DNA from: Hymenobacter rubidus
Lineage (GTDB): Bacteria; Bacteroidota; Bacteroidia; Cytophagales; Hymenobacteraceae
Direction: 5' to 3'
DNA: 64,000 bases
Assembly: GCF_016734815.1 (NCBI RefSeq)
Contig: NZ_JAERQF010000029.1
Location: forward strand, 1 to 64,000
The notes beneath the pieces were generated by a model. That model ran no database searches, was not told the DNA's origin, and was given only the letters and a program-made list of their open reading frames with translations. This document shows positions 24,837 through 32,078 of this stretch, one piece after another. Made by a program: the position numbers and the translations under genes. Positions within the stretch are counted from its first letter, which is position 1. Each line of letters begins with the position of its first letter.

Positions 24837-25997
24837 TTACTCGATGGGCCGGAACAGTCGGCTCCAACGGACTTTGTGCAGCAGGTCTGCATTCGGGTCG
24901 AGCGACAGCCAGGTGAACACGGCTTTGCCCACAATGTGGTCTTCGGGCACGAAGCCCCAAAAGCGGGAATCTTCGGAGTTATGGCGGTTGTCGCCCATCA
25001 TGAAGTAGTAGTTCTGCTTGATGGTATAGCTGGTCAGAGGTTGGCCGTTTTGCTGAATCATGCCATCCTGCCAGGTGATGCTGGCATTGTGCTCGTACTG
25101 CGACACTATTTTGTAGTACATCGCGGCGTTGGCGGGCGTGAGGGTGATGGTCTGGCCTTGCTTCGGCACGGGCAGCAGGCCGTAGTCATCGAGCTGCCAG
25201 CGGCGGGGGGTGGCGCTGGCAGCTTGCGATACGTCGAAGTCAGCCACGTCGGGGAAGAGCTGCACGGGGTACTGCACCACCTCCAGCGACTTCGTGTAGG
25301 GCTGCCGGCGGAAGTAGGCGGCCACCTCGGCCGGGCAGCTGATGACGAAGCCGGGCTTGCCCGTTTCAGGGTTGATGATGGCGCGGGGCACGCCATCGGG
25401 CTCGCGGTAGTCGACCACGCCCTGCGCGTGCAGCGCCGCTACGATTTCATCGTTGGGCGCGGGTACTTCCAGGAAGTAGGTAGTTTGGGGCCGGCCGGCC
25501 ACCGCGCCGGGCTGGCCGTTGAGGAACACTTGGCCGCTGCGGATGCTCAGCGTGTCGCCAGCTACTGCAATGCAGCGCTTGATGAGGTTGGTGCGCACAT
25601 CGGCGGGGCGCTGCTGCTCGTGCGGCACATGGAACACCACCACGTCGTTGCGCTGCACCGAGCTGAAGCCTGGGAAGCGGTAGGTAGGCAGCTGGATGAG
25701 GTCGGAATAGCTCTGCGGTCCTTTCTCCCACAGGGTTTGGTGCGTGAGGGGTACCTGCAACGGCGTTTGGGGCGTGATGGGGCCGTAGTGCAGCTTGCTC
25801 ACCATGAGGTAGTCGCCCACCAGCAGGGTGCCCTCCATGCTTTCCGACGGGATGGTGTAGGCTTCCACCGCCGACCAGCGCAGGAGCGTGGCCGCCACGA
25901 TGGCAAAAATCAGGGAGTCGGCCCACTCGCGGGTTTTGGTTTTGGGCGGCTTGTGTGCGGGATTAGCACCACGGGAAAAGAAGTAGGGAATACGCAT
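24837..25997 (-). CDS. lepB: Signal peptidase I
   Basis: The 386-residue product (ATG 25997) has one transmembrane segment (SLIFAIVAATLLRW, ~residues 28-42), the catalytic Ser in PSESMEGTL (Ser53), the catalytic Lys in LIKRCIAVAGD (Lys140) and the family motif GDNRHNSEDSRFWGFV near the end. It cuts signal peptides of exported proteins on the outer face of the inner membrane. A long insert (~residues 165-300) between the Lys box and the GDNR box is usual in Bacteroidota enzymes. The gene lies inside the split spc operon, away from other secretion genes; the upstream terminator suggests it is separately transcribed. Confidence 0.95.
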   Translation of the reverse strand: MRIPYFFSRGANPAHKPPKTKTREWADSLIFAIVAATLLRWSAVEAYTIPSESMEGTLLVGDYLMVSKLHYGPITPQTPLQVPLTHQTLWEKGPQSYSDLIQLPTYRFPGFSSVQRNDVVVFHVPHEQQRPADVRTNLIKRCIAVAGDTLSIRSGQVFLNGQPGAVAGRPQTTYFLEVPAPNDEIVAALHAQGVVDYREPDGVPRAIINPETGKPGFVISCPAEVAAYFRRQPYTKSLEVVQYPVQLFPDVADFDVSQAASATPRRWQLDDYGLLPVPKQGQTITLTPANAAMYYKIVSQYEHNASITWQDGMIQQNGQPLTSYTIKQNYYFMMGDNRHNSEDSRFWGFVPEDHIVGKAVFTWLSLDPNADLLHKVRWSRLFRPIE

Positions 25998-26122
25998 CAG
26001 CGAAATAGGTTTGAGATGACACAATTATTCCAACGTGGATAGCCCCTCACCTATTGCCCAGCTTTCGCCCCTCCCCCACCACCCGCCGCCCTAGCAGCCA
26101 GGGAAACGGGAGTGGCCACTTA

Positions 26123-26170
26123 AAAACAGAAACGGAGTTGCCCGATGTCGAGCAACTCCGTTTCTGTTTT
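26123..26170. terminator. Bidirectional terminator, 19-bp perfect stem
   Basis: Arms 26123-26141 and 26152-26170 are exact complements with a 10-nt loop, with A-runs on one side and T-runs on the other. The stem ends one base from the stop codon of the small gene at 26172, separating it from lepB. Confidence 0.88.
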
Positions 26171-26171
26171 G

Positions 26172-26531
26172 CTATTCCTCAAAATCATCTGGGTCAGCTT
26201 GGCTCAGATATTTTTTCAGAGTCTTTTTCGTACCAAATACCGGCTGAATAGCACTTATGAATTTATGCATGGTTTCTTCGTTTTCGGTCCGAACCAGAAA
26301 AGTATCCCCTTCTTCATCAAACTCCAACTGCTCTAGAATATCAGGCTCTCTCTCGTTCAGTATTGCTTGAATGTGTTCCGCCCAAGAGTAGCCATTCCCG
26401 CCGAATCCATATTCCTCAAATAAGTCAGGATAACCGTCAATGTCTCCAACTGATGCTTGGATGCAATAGTAAGGAGTCTTTGATTCAGGGTCAGTCAGTT
26501 TATCAACCTGAAACGGGAAGGTGTTTTCCAT
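26172..26531 (-). CDS. Small acidic protein, possible Imm51-type immunity protein
   Basis: The 119-residue acidic product has no signal peptide. A central GFGGNGYSWAEHIQAIL followed by LEQLEFDEEGDTFLVRTENE resembles the Imm51 family of toxin-immunity proteins (aromatic-Gly motif, then E/D-rich strand and F), a judgement from memory of the family pattern. If right, it would neutralise a polymorphic toxin, yet no toxin gene is adjacent, so it would be an orphan. Its sequence is visibly AT-richer than the flanking ribosomal genes and it is enclosed by two perfect hairpins (26123-26170, 26578-26626), which suggests acquisition. No promoter matching TAnnTTTG was found in the 40-nt upstream gap. 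Confidence 0.5.
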   Translation of the reverse strand: MENTFPFQVDKLTDPESKTPYYCIQASVGDIDGYPDLFEEYGFGGNGYSWAEHIQAILNEREPDILEQLEFDEEGDTFLVRTENEETMHKFISAIQPVFGTKKTLKKYLSQADPDDFEE

Positions 26532-26577
26532 GAGTAAAAATTGAAAGAAGTTTGAGAGAGTTATGTCAGAAAGGTAA

Positions 26578-26626
26578 GGACAAACAAAAACCCCCAGGCA
26601 TAATGTCTGGGGGTTTTTGTTTGTCC
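26578..26626. terminator. Bidirectional terminator, 20-bp perfect stem, after rpsN
   Basis: Arms 26578-26597 and 26607-26626 are exact complements (core CCCCCAG/CTGGGGG, then T5). It lies 12 nt after the rpsN stop and should end the S10-spc transcript before rpsH, which in most bacteria is co-transcribed. Confidence 0.9.
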
Positions 26627-26638
26627 TAAACCGGAATA

Positions 26639-26908
26639 CTACCAGCTCGACTTGGTCACACCGGGAATCTTCCCGGCCAGAGCCATTTCGCGGAAACGCA
26701 CGCGGCTGATGCCAAACTTGCGCATGTAGCCGCGGGGGCGGCCGTCAATCATGTCGCGGTTGTGCAGGCGCACGGGCGAAGCGTTTTTGGGCAGCTTGTC
26801 GAGACCTTCGTAGTCGCCGGCAGCTTTCAGAGCCTTGCGCTTCTCAGCGTAACGGGCCACGGTGGCAATGCGCTTGCGCTCCCGTGCTTTGATGGATTCT
26901 TTAGCCAT
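26639..26908 (-). CDS. rpsN: 30S ribosomal protein S14, zinc-free form
   Basis: The 89-residue product (MAKESIKARERKRIATVARY ... LHNRDMIDGRPRGYMRKFGISRVRFREMALAGKIPGVTKSSW-type end) lacks the two CxxC pairs of zinc-binding S14. It therefore belongs to the longer zinc-independent class. S14 binds the 16S 3' domain with S3 and S10. It follows rplE by 12 nt and is directly followed by a strong terminator rather than rpsH. Confidence 0.97.
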   Translation of the reverse strand: MAKESIKARERKRIATVARYAEKRKALKAAGDYEGLDKLPKNASPVRLHNRDMIDGRPRGYMRKFGISRVRFREMALAGKIPGVTKSSW

Positions 26909-26920
26909 GAGTTCGGAAGA

Positions 26921-27475
26921 TTAAGCGTCTTTTTTAGCGTTGGCGAAAGGCATACCGAACGCCTTGAGTAGCTCGTAGCTCTGCTCGTCGTTCTCGGCGG
27001 TGGTTACGAACGTGATGTCCATGCCCGAGATGCCTTTGATTTTGTCAATCGAGATTTCGGGGAAGATGATTTGCTCCTTCACGCCGAGCGTGTAGTTGCC
27101 ACGACCATCGAAACCTTTGTCGTTGATGCCTTTGAAGTCACGTACGCGGGGCAGGGCCACCGTCAGGAGACGGTCCATGAACTCGTACATTTTCTCGCCG
27201 CGCAGCGTCACTTTCGCACCGATGGGCATGCCTTCGCGGAGCTTAAAGTTCGACACCGATTTCTTGGCGATGGTGGCAATGGCTTTCTGGCCGGTGATAA
27301 CCGTCAGTTCTTCCACGCCGTTGTCGACCAATTTCTTGTCGGCTACCGCCGCGCCAATGCCGCGGTTGATGCAGATTTTGGTGATACGGGGTACCTGCAT
27401 GATGCTCTTGAACTGGAATTTCTCCTGGAGCGCGGGTACAACGTCTTTTTTATAAATGTCTTTGAGACGGGCCAT
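26921..27475 (-). CDS. rplE: 50S ribosomal protein L5
   Basis: The 184-residue product has the L5 signatures YKKDVVPALQEKFQF, VPRITKICINRGIGAA, GQKAIATIAKKSVSNFKLREGMPIGAKVTLRGEKMYEFMDRL and the C-terminal DITFVTTAENDEQSYELL. L5 binds 5S rRNA and contacts S13 and P-site tRNA through bridge B1b. It lies between rplX and rpsN. Confidence 0.98.
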   Translation of the reverse strand: MARLKDIYKKDVVPALQEKFQFKSIMQVPRITKICINRGIGAAVADKKLVDNGVEELTVITGQKAIATIAKKSVSNFKLREGMPIGAKVTLRGEKMYEFMDRLLTVALPRVRDFKGINDKGFDGRGNYTLGVKEQIIFPEISIDKIKGISGMDITFVTTAENDEQSYELLKAFGMPFANAKKDA

Positions 27476-27490
27476 GATGGTGGGGGCTGC

Positions 27491-27832
27491 TTAAGCCGTT
27501 TTGGCAGAGGCACGCTTGGCTTTGGCAGGGGCAGCCGGAGCTGCGGCCGCTGCGGCGCCTTTGCGCACCCGCTCACCGGTGGTGGGGTTGATAGCCTGCA
27601 CGTTGCTCACGTGCATGGGCGCCTCCATCTTGGTGATGCCGCCCTGGGGCGATTTGGCGCTCGGCTTGTTGTGTTTCGTCACCAGGTTCAGGCCCTCAAC
27701 GGTTACGCGCTGAGTCACCCGGTTCACCGACTTGATAACGCCGGTTTTGCCCTTTTCGTCGCCAGCAATCACCTTCACGGTATCGCCCGACTTTACGTGC
27801 AGTTGCACGGGGTCTGCTTTTCTGATAGCCAT
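27491..27832 (-). CDS. rplX: 50S ribosomal protein L24
   Basis: The 113-residue product carries the KOW motif (VKSGDTVKVIAGDEKGKTGVIKSVNRV) and VEGLNLVTKHNKPS, diagnostic of L24, an initiator of 50S assembly at the exit tunnel. Its last ~25 residues are an Ala/Lys/Pro-rich tail not present in short L24 proteins. It is 3 nt after rplN and 15 nt before rplE. Confidence 0.97.
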   Translation of the reverse strand: MAIRKADPVQLHVKSGDTVKVIAGDEKGKTGVIKSVNRVTQRVTVEGLNLVTKHNKPSAKSPQGGITKMEAPMHVSNVQAINPTTGERVRKGAAAAAAPAAPAKAKRASAKTA

Positions 27833-27835
27833 GGC

Positions 27836-28204
27836 TTAGAGTACTTCGGGGGCTAGGGATACGATTTTCATGAACTGACGCTCACGCAGCTCGCGGGCCA
27901 CTGGGCCGAAGATGCGCGTGCCGCGGGGCTCGTCGTTGTTGTTGAGCAACACAGCAGCGTTGTCGTCGAAACGGATGTACGAACCGTCTTTGCGGCGCAC
28001 TTCCTTCTTCACACGTACCACGACGGCCTTGCTCACGGTGCCTTTCTTGGCGTTGCCCGAAGGGATAGCCGACTTGATGGCCACCACAATCTTGTCGCCA
28101 ACGCTGGCGTATTTCTTGCCCGTGCCACCCAAAACGCGGATGCAGAGGACTTCCTTGGCGCCGCTGTTGTCGGCTACCGTCAGGCGGGATTCTTGCTGTA
28201 TCAT
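27836..28204 (-). CDS. rplN: 50S ribosomal protein L14
   Basis: The 122-residue product (MIQQESRLTVADNSGAKEVL; IRFDDNAAVLLNNNDEPRGTRIFGPVARELRERQFMKIVSLAPEVL-type end) is canonical L14, a 50S protein at the subunit interface that binds 23S rRNA and contacts h14 of 16S rRNA. It is 9 nt after rpsQ. Confidence 0.98.
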   Translation of the reverse strand: MIQQESRLTVADNSGAKEVLCIRVLGGTGKKYASVGDKIVVAIKSAIPSGNAKKGTVSKAVVVRVKKEVRRKDGSYIRFDDNAAVLLNNNDEPRGTRIFGPVARELRERQFMKIVSLAPEVL

Positions 28205-28213
28205 CGGTTCAGA

Positions 28214-28510
28214 TTATTTAGCGCGTTCAACAATTTCAACCAGGCGCCACCGCTTGGTCTTGCTCAGCGGACGGGTGCTCATGATGCGCACCGTGTCGCC
28301 TTCGCCGCACTCGTTTTTCTCGTCGTGGGCGTGGAATTTCGTGGTTTTGGTCACGAACTTGCCGTACTTGGGGTGCTTCTGTTTCTGCACCACAGCCACG
28401 GTGATGGACTTGTCCATCTTCGAGCTCGTTACCGTGCCGGTGATTTCCTTGCGCATGTTGCGCGAGTCTTCAGCTACGGCTTGGTCTTGGATTGTTACGT
28501 CGGTTGCCAT
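28214..28510 (-). CDS. rpsQ: 30S ribosomal protein S17
   Basis: The 98-residue product has the S17 OB fold (RKEITGTVTSSKMDKSITVA; GDTVRIMSTRPLSKTKRWRL). The first ~18 residues precede the usual start of S17; an internal ATG at 28456 exists, but the ATG at 28510 lies 5 nt after rpmC and is kept. S17 is a primary 16S rRNA-binding protein in the 30S body. Confidence 0.96.
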   Translation of the reverse strand: MATDVTIQDQAVAEDSRNMRKEITGTVTSSKMDKSITVAVVQKQKHPKYGKFVTKTTKFHAHDEKNECGEGDTVRIMSTRPLSKTKRWRLVEIVERAK

Positions 28511-28515
28511 CGGAA

Positions 28516-28728
28516 TTAAGCGGGGTTAGAGGCCTGCTCGTTGTTCCGACGAGTCTGCTCGGTGAGCAAGCGGGCGACGTTTTTACGGTTGGCCTTGAGG
28601 CGGGCGGGGTTTTCCAGGGGCGAAATCGCGTGGGCGAAACGCAGCTGCTGGCCCTGGGCCTGCTCGGTTTTGATTTGCTCTTTCAGCGCTTCAGCGGAAA
28701 GGCCTTTGAGGTCGGTCTTGTTCTTCAT
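28516..28728 (-). CDS. rpmC: 50S ribosomal protein L29
   Basis: The 70-residue helical protein (LKGLSAEALKEQIKTEQAQG; QQLRFAHAISPLENPARLKANRKNVARLLTEQ-type core) matches L29, which sits beside the tunnel exit near L23 and helps position nascent-chain factors. It is 3 nt after rplP and 5 nt before rpsQ, the standard order. Confidence 0.97.
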   Translation of the reverse strand: MKNKTDLKGLSAEALKEQIKTEQAQGQQLRFAHAISPLENPARLKANRKNVARLLTEQTRRNNEQASNPA

Positions 28729-28731
28729 GAC

Positions 28732-29157
28732 TTAAGCAGCGTCCGTATAGTCGCGGCGAACCACGAATGAAGTTTTTACGGGGAGCTTCTGAGCCGCCAG
28801 ACGCAGCGATTCTTTGGCTACTTCCAGCGACACACCGTCCGACTCGAACATGATTTGGCCGGGCTTCACGCAGGCTACCCAATACTCGGGCGAGCCTTTG
28901 CCTTTACCCATGCGCACCTCAGCGGGCTTCTTGGTGATTGGCTTGTCGGGGAAAATGCGAATCCATACTTGCCCTTCGCGTTTCATGGCGCGGGTCATGG
29001 CGATACGGGCAGCCTCAATTTGGCGAGCCGTAATCCAAGACACTTCCAGCGACTTGATAGCGAACGAACCGAAGTCTATGGAGCTGCCGCGGTAGGCGAG
29101 GCCTGTTACGCGACCCTTTTGCATCTTGCGATACTTGGTCCTTTTCGGTTGTAACAT
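28732..29157 (-). CDS. rplP: 50S ribosomal protein L16
   Basis: The 141-residue product (MLQPKRTKYRKMQKGRVTGL; WIRIFPDKPITKKPAEVRMGKGKG) is canonical L16, near the A site and needed for late 50S maturation. The Arg of the RMGKGKG loop, hydroxylated in some bacteria, is present. It is separated from rpsC by an unusual 162-nt gap filled by a large palindromic element, where most genomes have nearly touching genes. Confidence 0.98.
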   Translation of the reverse strand: MLQPKRTKYRKMQKGRVTGLAYRGSSIDFGSFAIKSLEVSWITARQIEAARIAMTRAMKREGQVWIRIFPDKPITKKPAEVRMGKGKGSPEYWVACVKPGQIMFESDGVSLEVAKESLRLAAQKLPVKTSFVVRRDYTDAA

Positions 29158-29195
29158 TTTATTGAAATTTTAAAGAGAATCGAGAGGAATTTAGA

Positions 29196-29304
29196 ACGTC
29201 ATGCAGAGCGCAGCGAAGCATCTCGCGTGCAGCAGTAAACTCAATCGTTTACCGACTTCGTTCAACGAAACACGCGAGATGCTTCGCTGCGCTCTGCATG
29301 ACGT
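29196..29304. repeat. Dispersed palindromic element between rpsC and rplP
   Basis: Arms 29196-29229 and 29271-29304 are exact 34-bp complements (starting ACGTCATGCAGAGCGCAGCG) around a 41-nt loop. The same family appears at 51304-51406 with mismatches. GTCATGC..GAGCG..GAAGCATCTCGCG elements are familiar from Hymenobacter intergenic DNA; no transposase is encoded, so it is MITE- or REP-like. Confidence 0.88.
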
Positions 29305-29319
29305 CCTGAAAAGAAACGT

Positions 29320-30207
29320 CTAGCGACGTGGGCCGCGAGCGGCACCGCCGGCAGCACCACCGCCTTGGGCGGGGCCGTTGCGACGGGGACCGGCGTTGTC
29401 GCCAGCGCCACGGGGGGCGCGGTCGCCACCGCCAGCGTTGCCACGACCGGCACCACCGTCACGACGCGGGCCACGGTCGCCTTCGCGACGCTCGCCGCGG
29501 GGGCCACGGTCGTCACGACGACCACCGCCACCTTCGCCACCACCGGGGTTGGTGAGCTGCTGGTTCGGCGAGAGGTCGGGCTTGCCGAACACCTCACCGC
29601 GCATTACCCACACCTTGATGCCGATTTTGCCATACACGGTCTGAGCTTCCGACAAAGCGTAGTCGATATCGGCGCGCAGCGTGTGCAGCGGCGTACGACC
29701 TTCTTTGTACTGCTCCGAACGGGCAATTTCCGCACCGCCGAGACGGCCACCGCACTGAATCTTGATGCCTTCGGCACCAACACGCATGGCAGCCTGAATC
29801 GACATCTTCATGGCGCGACGGAAGGAGATACGAGCGGCCAGCTGCTGGGCGATGCTCTCGCCAACCAGTTTGGCATCCAACTCCGGACGCTTGATTTCGA
29901 AGATGTTGATTTGAACGTCTTTGCTGGTGATTTGCTTCAGCTCGTCCTTAATCTTGTCAACTTCCTGGCCGCCTTTGCCAATCACTACACCCGGACGCGC
30001 CGTGTTGATGGTGATGGTGATGCGCTTCAGGGTGCGCTCAATCACAATGCGGCTGATGCCGCCTTTCTGAATGCGCGCGTTGATGTACTTGCGGATTTTC
30101 TCGTCCTCCACCAGTTTCTCGGCGAAGTCCTTGCCGCCGTACCAGTTGGAGTCCCAGCCTTTGATAACTCCCAAGCGGAAGCCAACCGGATTTACTTTCT
30201 GTCCCAT
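29320..30207 (-). CDS. rpsC: 30S ribosomal protein S3 with RG-rich C-terminal tail
   Basis: The S3 body (residues ~1-218) has GQKVNPVGFRLGVIKGWDSN, the KH motif (VVIGKGGQEVDKIKDEL) and IKVWVMRGEVFG. S3 lines the mRNA entry tunnel with helicase activity. The final ~75 residues are a Gly/Arg/Asp/Pro-rich run with many RGG/RGP/RRDG-type units. E. coli S3 is 233 residues; this one is 295. RG-rich tails often bind RNA, so added contact with mRNA at the entry site is conceivable but unproven. The gene is followed by a palindromic element before rplP. Confidence 0.97.
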   Translation of the reverse strand: MGQKVNPVGFRLGVIKGWDSNWYGGKDFAEKLVEDEKIRKYINARIQKGGISRIVIERTLKRITITINTARPGVVIGKGGQEVDKIKDELKQITSKDVQINIFEIKRPELDAKLVGESIAQQLAARISFRRAMKMSIQAAMRVGAEGIKIQCGGRLGGAEIARSEQYKEGRTPLHTLRADIDYALSEAQTVYGKIGIKVWVMRGEVFGKPDLSPNQQLTNPGGGEGGGGRRDDRGPRGERREGDRGPRRDGGAGRGNAGGGDRAPRGAGDNAGPRRNGPAQGGGAAGGAARGPRR

Positions 30208-30213
30208 ACTAAA

Positions 30214-30627
30214 TTAGGATTTGGCGTCGGCCTTAGGGTTTTCGGTAGTGCCAACTTCTTTGGCGTGCTTGGAGCCAAGCTTTTCAACCTTCGTGTCGAT
30301 TTTCAGCGTCACGTGGTTGCTACGCTTGCGGATGCGGTGGCCACGGCCCTGAGGGGCGGGGCGCAGGCGCTTCAGCTGGCGTCCTTCGTCCACGAAGATT
30401 TCGCTGATGTAGAGGTTTGCGTCCTCAATCCGCTCTTCTTCGTTGTGCTGCTGCCAGTTGGCCAAGGCCGAAAGGAGCAGTTTCTCAATCTTCTCGGCGC
30501 CGATGTTGGCTTCGAAGCGCAACAGGCCGAGGGCCTGGGTCACTTTCTTGCCGCGCACGAGGTCGGCCACCAGTCGCATCTTACGAGGCGAGGTCGGCAC
30601 ATTGCGGAGTTTTGCTACTGCTTCCAT
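30214..30627 (-). CDS. rplV: 50S ribosomal protein L22
   Basis: The 137-residue product starts at ATG 30627 (MEAVAKLRNVPTSPRKMRLV); an in-frame extension to 30687 overlaps rpsS and is rejected. The L22 signature (LRPAPQGRGHRIRKRSNHVT) in the tunnel-lining loop is present. The last ~20 residues are a hydrophilic tail. It lies 1 nt after rpsS and 6 nt before rpsC. Confidence 0.97.
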   Translation of the reverse strand: MEAVAKLRNVPTSPRKMRLVADLVRGKKVTQALGLLRFEANIGAEKIEKLLLSALANWQQHNEEERIEDANLYISEIFVDEGRQLKRLRPAPQGRGHRIRKRSNHVTLKIDTKVEKLGSKHAKEVGTTENPKADAKS

Positions 30628-30628
30628 C

Positions 30629-30907
30629 TTAGCGCTTGCCTTTATCTTTTTTGGCGACGTGACCACGGAAGTTACGCGTCGGGGCAAATTCGCCCAACTT
30701 GTGCCCCACCATGTTCTCGGTCACATACACCGGGATGAACTTATTGCCGTTGTGAACAGCGAACGTGTGGCCAACGAAATCCGGGGAAATCATCGAGCGG
30801 CGCGACCAGGTCTTCACCACCGATTTCTTACCAGCCGTTTCGAGTGCCGTGACTTTCTTTTCCAGCCGGAAGTCAATGTACGGCCCTTTTTTGAGTGAAC
30901 GTGCCAT
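30629..30907 (-). CDS. rpsS: 30S ribosomal protein S19
   Basis: The 92-residue product (MARSLKKGPYIDFRLEKKVT; WSRRSMISPDFVGHTFAVHNGNKFIPVYVTENMVGHKLGEFAPTR-type centre) is canonical S19, which pairs with S13 in the 30S head near the A site. It is 3 nt after rplB. Confidence 0.98.
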   Translation of the reverse strand: MARSLKKGPYIDFRLEKKVTALETAGKKSVVKTWSRRSMISPDFVGHTFAVHNGNKFIPVYVTENMVGHKLGEFAPTRNFRGHVAKKDKGKR

Positions 30908-30910
30908 ATA

Positions 30911-31738
30911 TTACTTCTTGCCTTTGCGGCTCACAATCAGGTTCTCCGAATACTTGTTCTTGTTGCGGGTCTTCTGGCCTTTAGCCAAAATGCCGTTGCG
31001 GCTACGCGGGTGACCACCCGACGATTTGCCTTCGCCACCACCCATGGGGTGGTCGACAGGGTTCATTACCACACCACGAACGCGGGGACGACGACCAGCC
31101 CAGCGGTTACGGCCGGCTTTGCCCATCACGGTGTTCATGTGGTCGCCGTTCGACACGGTACCAACGGTGGCCATGCAGGTAACGAGCACCATGCGCATCT
31201 CGCCCGAAGGCAATTTCAGCGTGGCGTACTTCTCTTCGCGGGCTACGATTTGGGCGTAGGTGCCGGCCGAGCGAGCCATGGCCGCGCCCTGGCCGGGCTG
31301 CAATTCGATGTTGTGGAGGATGGTACCGAGGGGAATCTCGCGCAGCGGCAAGGTATTGCCTACTTCGGGAGCGACGCCGGGGCCCGACACAATCTTCGCG
31401 CCTACGGTCATGCCGGCGGGAGCGATGATGTAACGCTTCTCACCATCGGCATAGTTGACGAGGGCGATGCGCGCAGTGCGGTTGGGGTCGTACTCGATGG
31501 ACTTCACGACGGCCGGAACACCGGCTTTGTCGCGCTTGAAGTCCACGATGCGGTACTGGGTTTTATGACCACCGCCGATGTAGCGGTTGGACATTTTACC
31601 GGAAGAGTTCCGGCCACCCGATTTGGAGAGGGAAGTCATCAGCGACTTCTCCGGGGTCGACGTCGTAATCTCGTCGAACGCCGGCGCAACGCGGAAGCGC
31701 TGCCCTGGGGTTGTTGGTCTGAGTTTTTTAAGTGCCAT
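30911..31738 (-). CDS. rplB: 50S ribosomal protein L2
   Basis: The 275-residue product shows GRNSSGKMSNRYIGGGHKTQ, the RNA-binding OB and SH3-like domains, the functional His region (MNPVDHPMGGGEGKSSGGH) and the end KGQKTRNKNKYSENLIVSRK. L2 is essential for subunit joining and peptidyl-transferase activity. It is 52 nt downstream of rplW. Confidence 0.98.
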   Translation of the reverse strand: MALKKLRPTTPGQRFRVAPAFDEITTSTPEKSLMTSLSKSGGRNSSGKMSNRYIGGGHKTQYRIVDFKRDKAGVPAVVKSIEYDPNRTARIALVNYADGEKRYIIAPAGMTVGAKIVSGPGVAPEVGNTLPLREIPLGTILHNIELQPGQGAAMARSAGTYAQIVAREEKYATLKLPSGEMRMVLVTCMATVGTVSNGDHMNTVMGKAGRNRWAGRRPRVRGVVMNPVDHPMGGGEGKSSGGHPRSRNGILAKGQKTRNKNKYSENLIVSRKGKK

Positions 31739-31790
31739 TACTAGCTAGTTGTGCTTTTGCGGCGAAAAATTTGAGGCGAAGCGTATCGGC

Positions 31791-32078
31791 CTAGAGGTTG
31801 CCGTAGAAGTCGATAACATCGCCTTCTTTCACGGTCACAATGGCTTTCTTGCCGTGGGCACGACGTCCGGAAACCTGGCCGCCTTTGGTGCCTTTCGACT
31901 TCATTTTGCCAATAGTGCGCATCGTGTTGATGTCGGTAATCGTCACGCCGTACAGCGTTTCGATGTCCTTCTTGATTTGCACTTTGTTGGCGGTGCGCTC
32001 CACTTCGAAGGTGTAGCGACCTTTCTCGTTAAGGCCGGTGGCCTTTTCGGTAACGATGGGGCGTTTCAGCGTGCTCAT
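31791..32078 (-). CDS. rplW: 50S ribosomal protein L23
   Basis: The 95-residue product (MSTLKRPIVTEKATGLNEKG; FEVERTANKVQIKKDIETLYGVTITDINTMR-type core) is canonical L23 at the tunnel exit, the docking site for trigger factor and SRP. Its start codon shares one base with the rplD stop, so the two are translationally coupled. Confidence 0.97.
   Translation of the reverse strand: MSTLKRPIVTEKATGLNEKGRYTFEVERTANKVQIKKDIETLYGVTITDINTMRTIGKMKSKGTKGGQVSGRRAHGKKAIVTVKEGDVIDFYGNL

Noticed and set aside
29196..29304. Insertion sequence between rpsC and rplP
   Set aside because: No transposase frame and only ~109 bp; it is a non-coding palindromic element.
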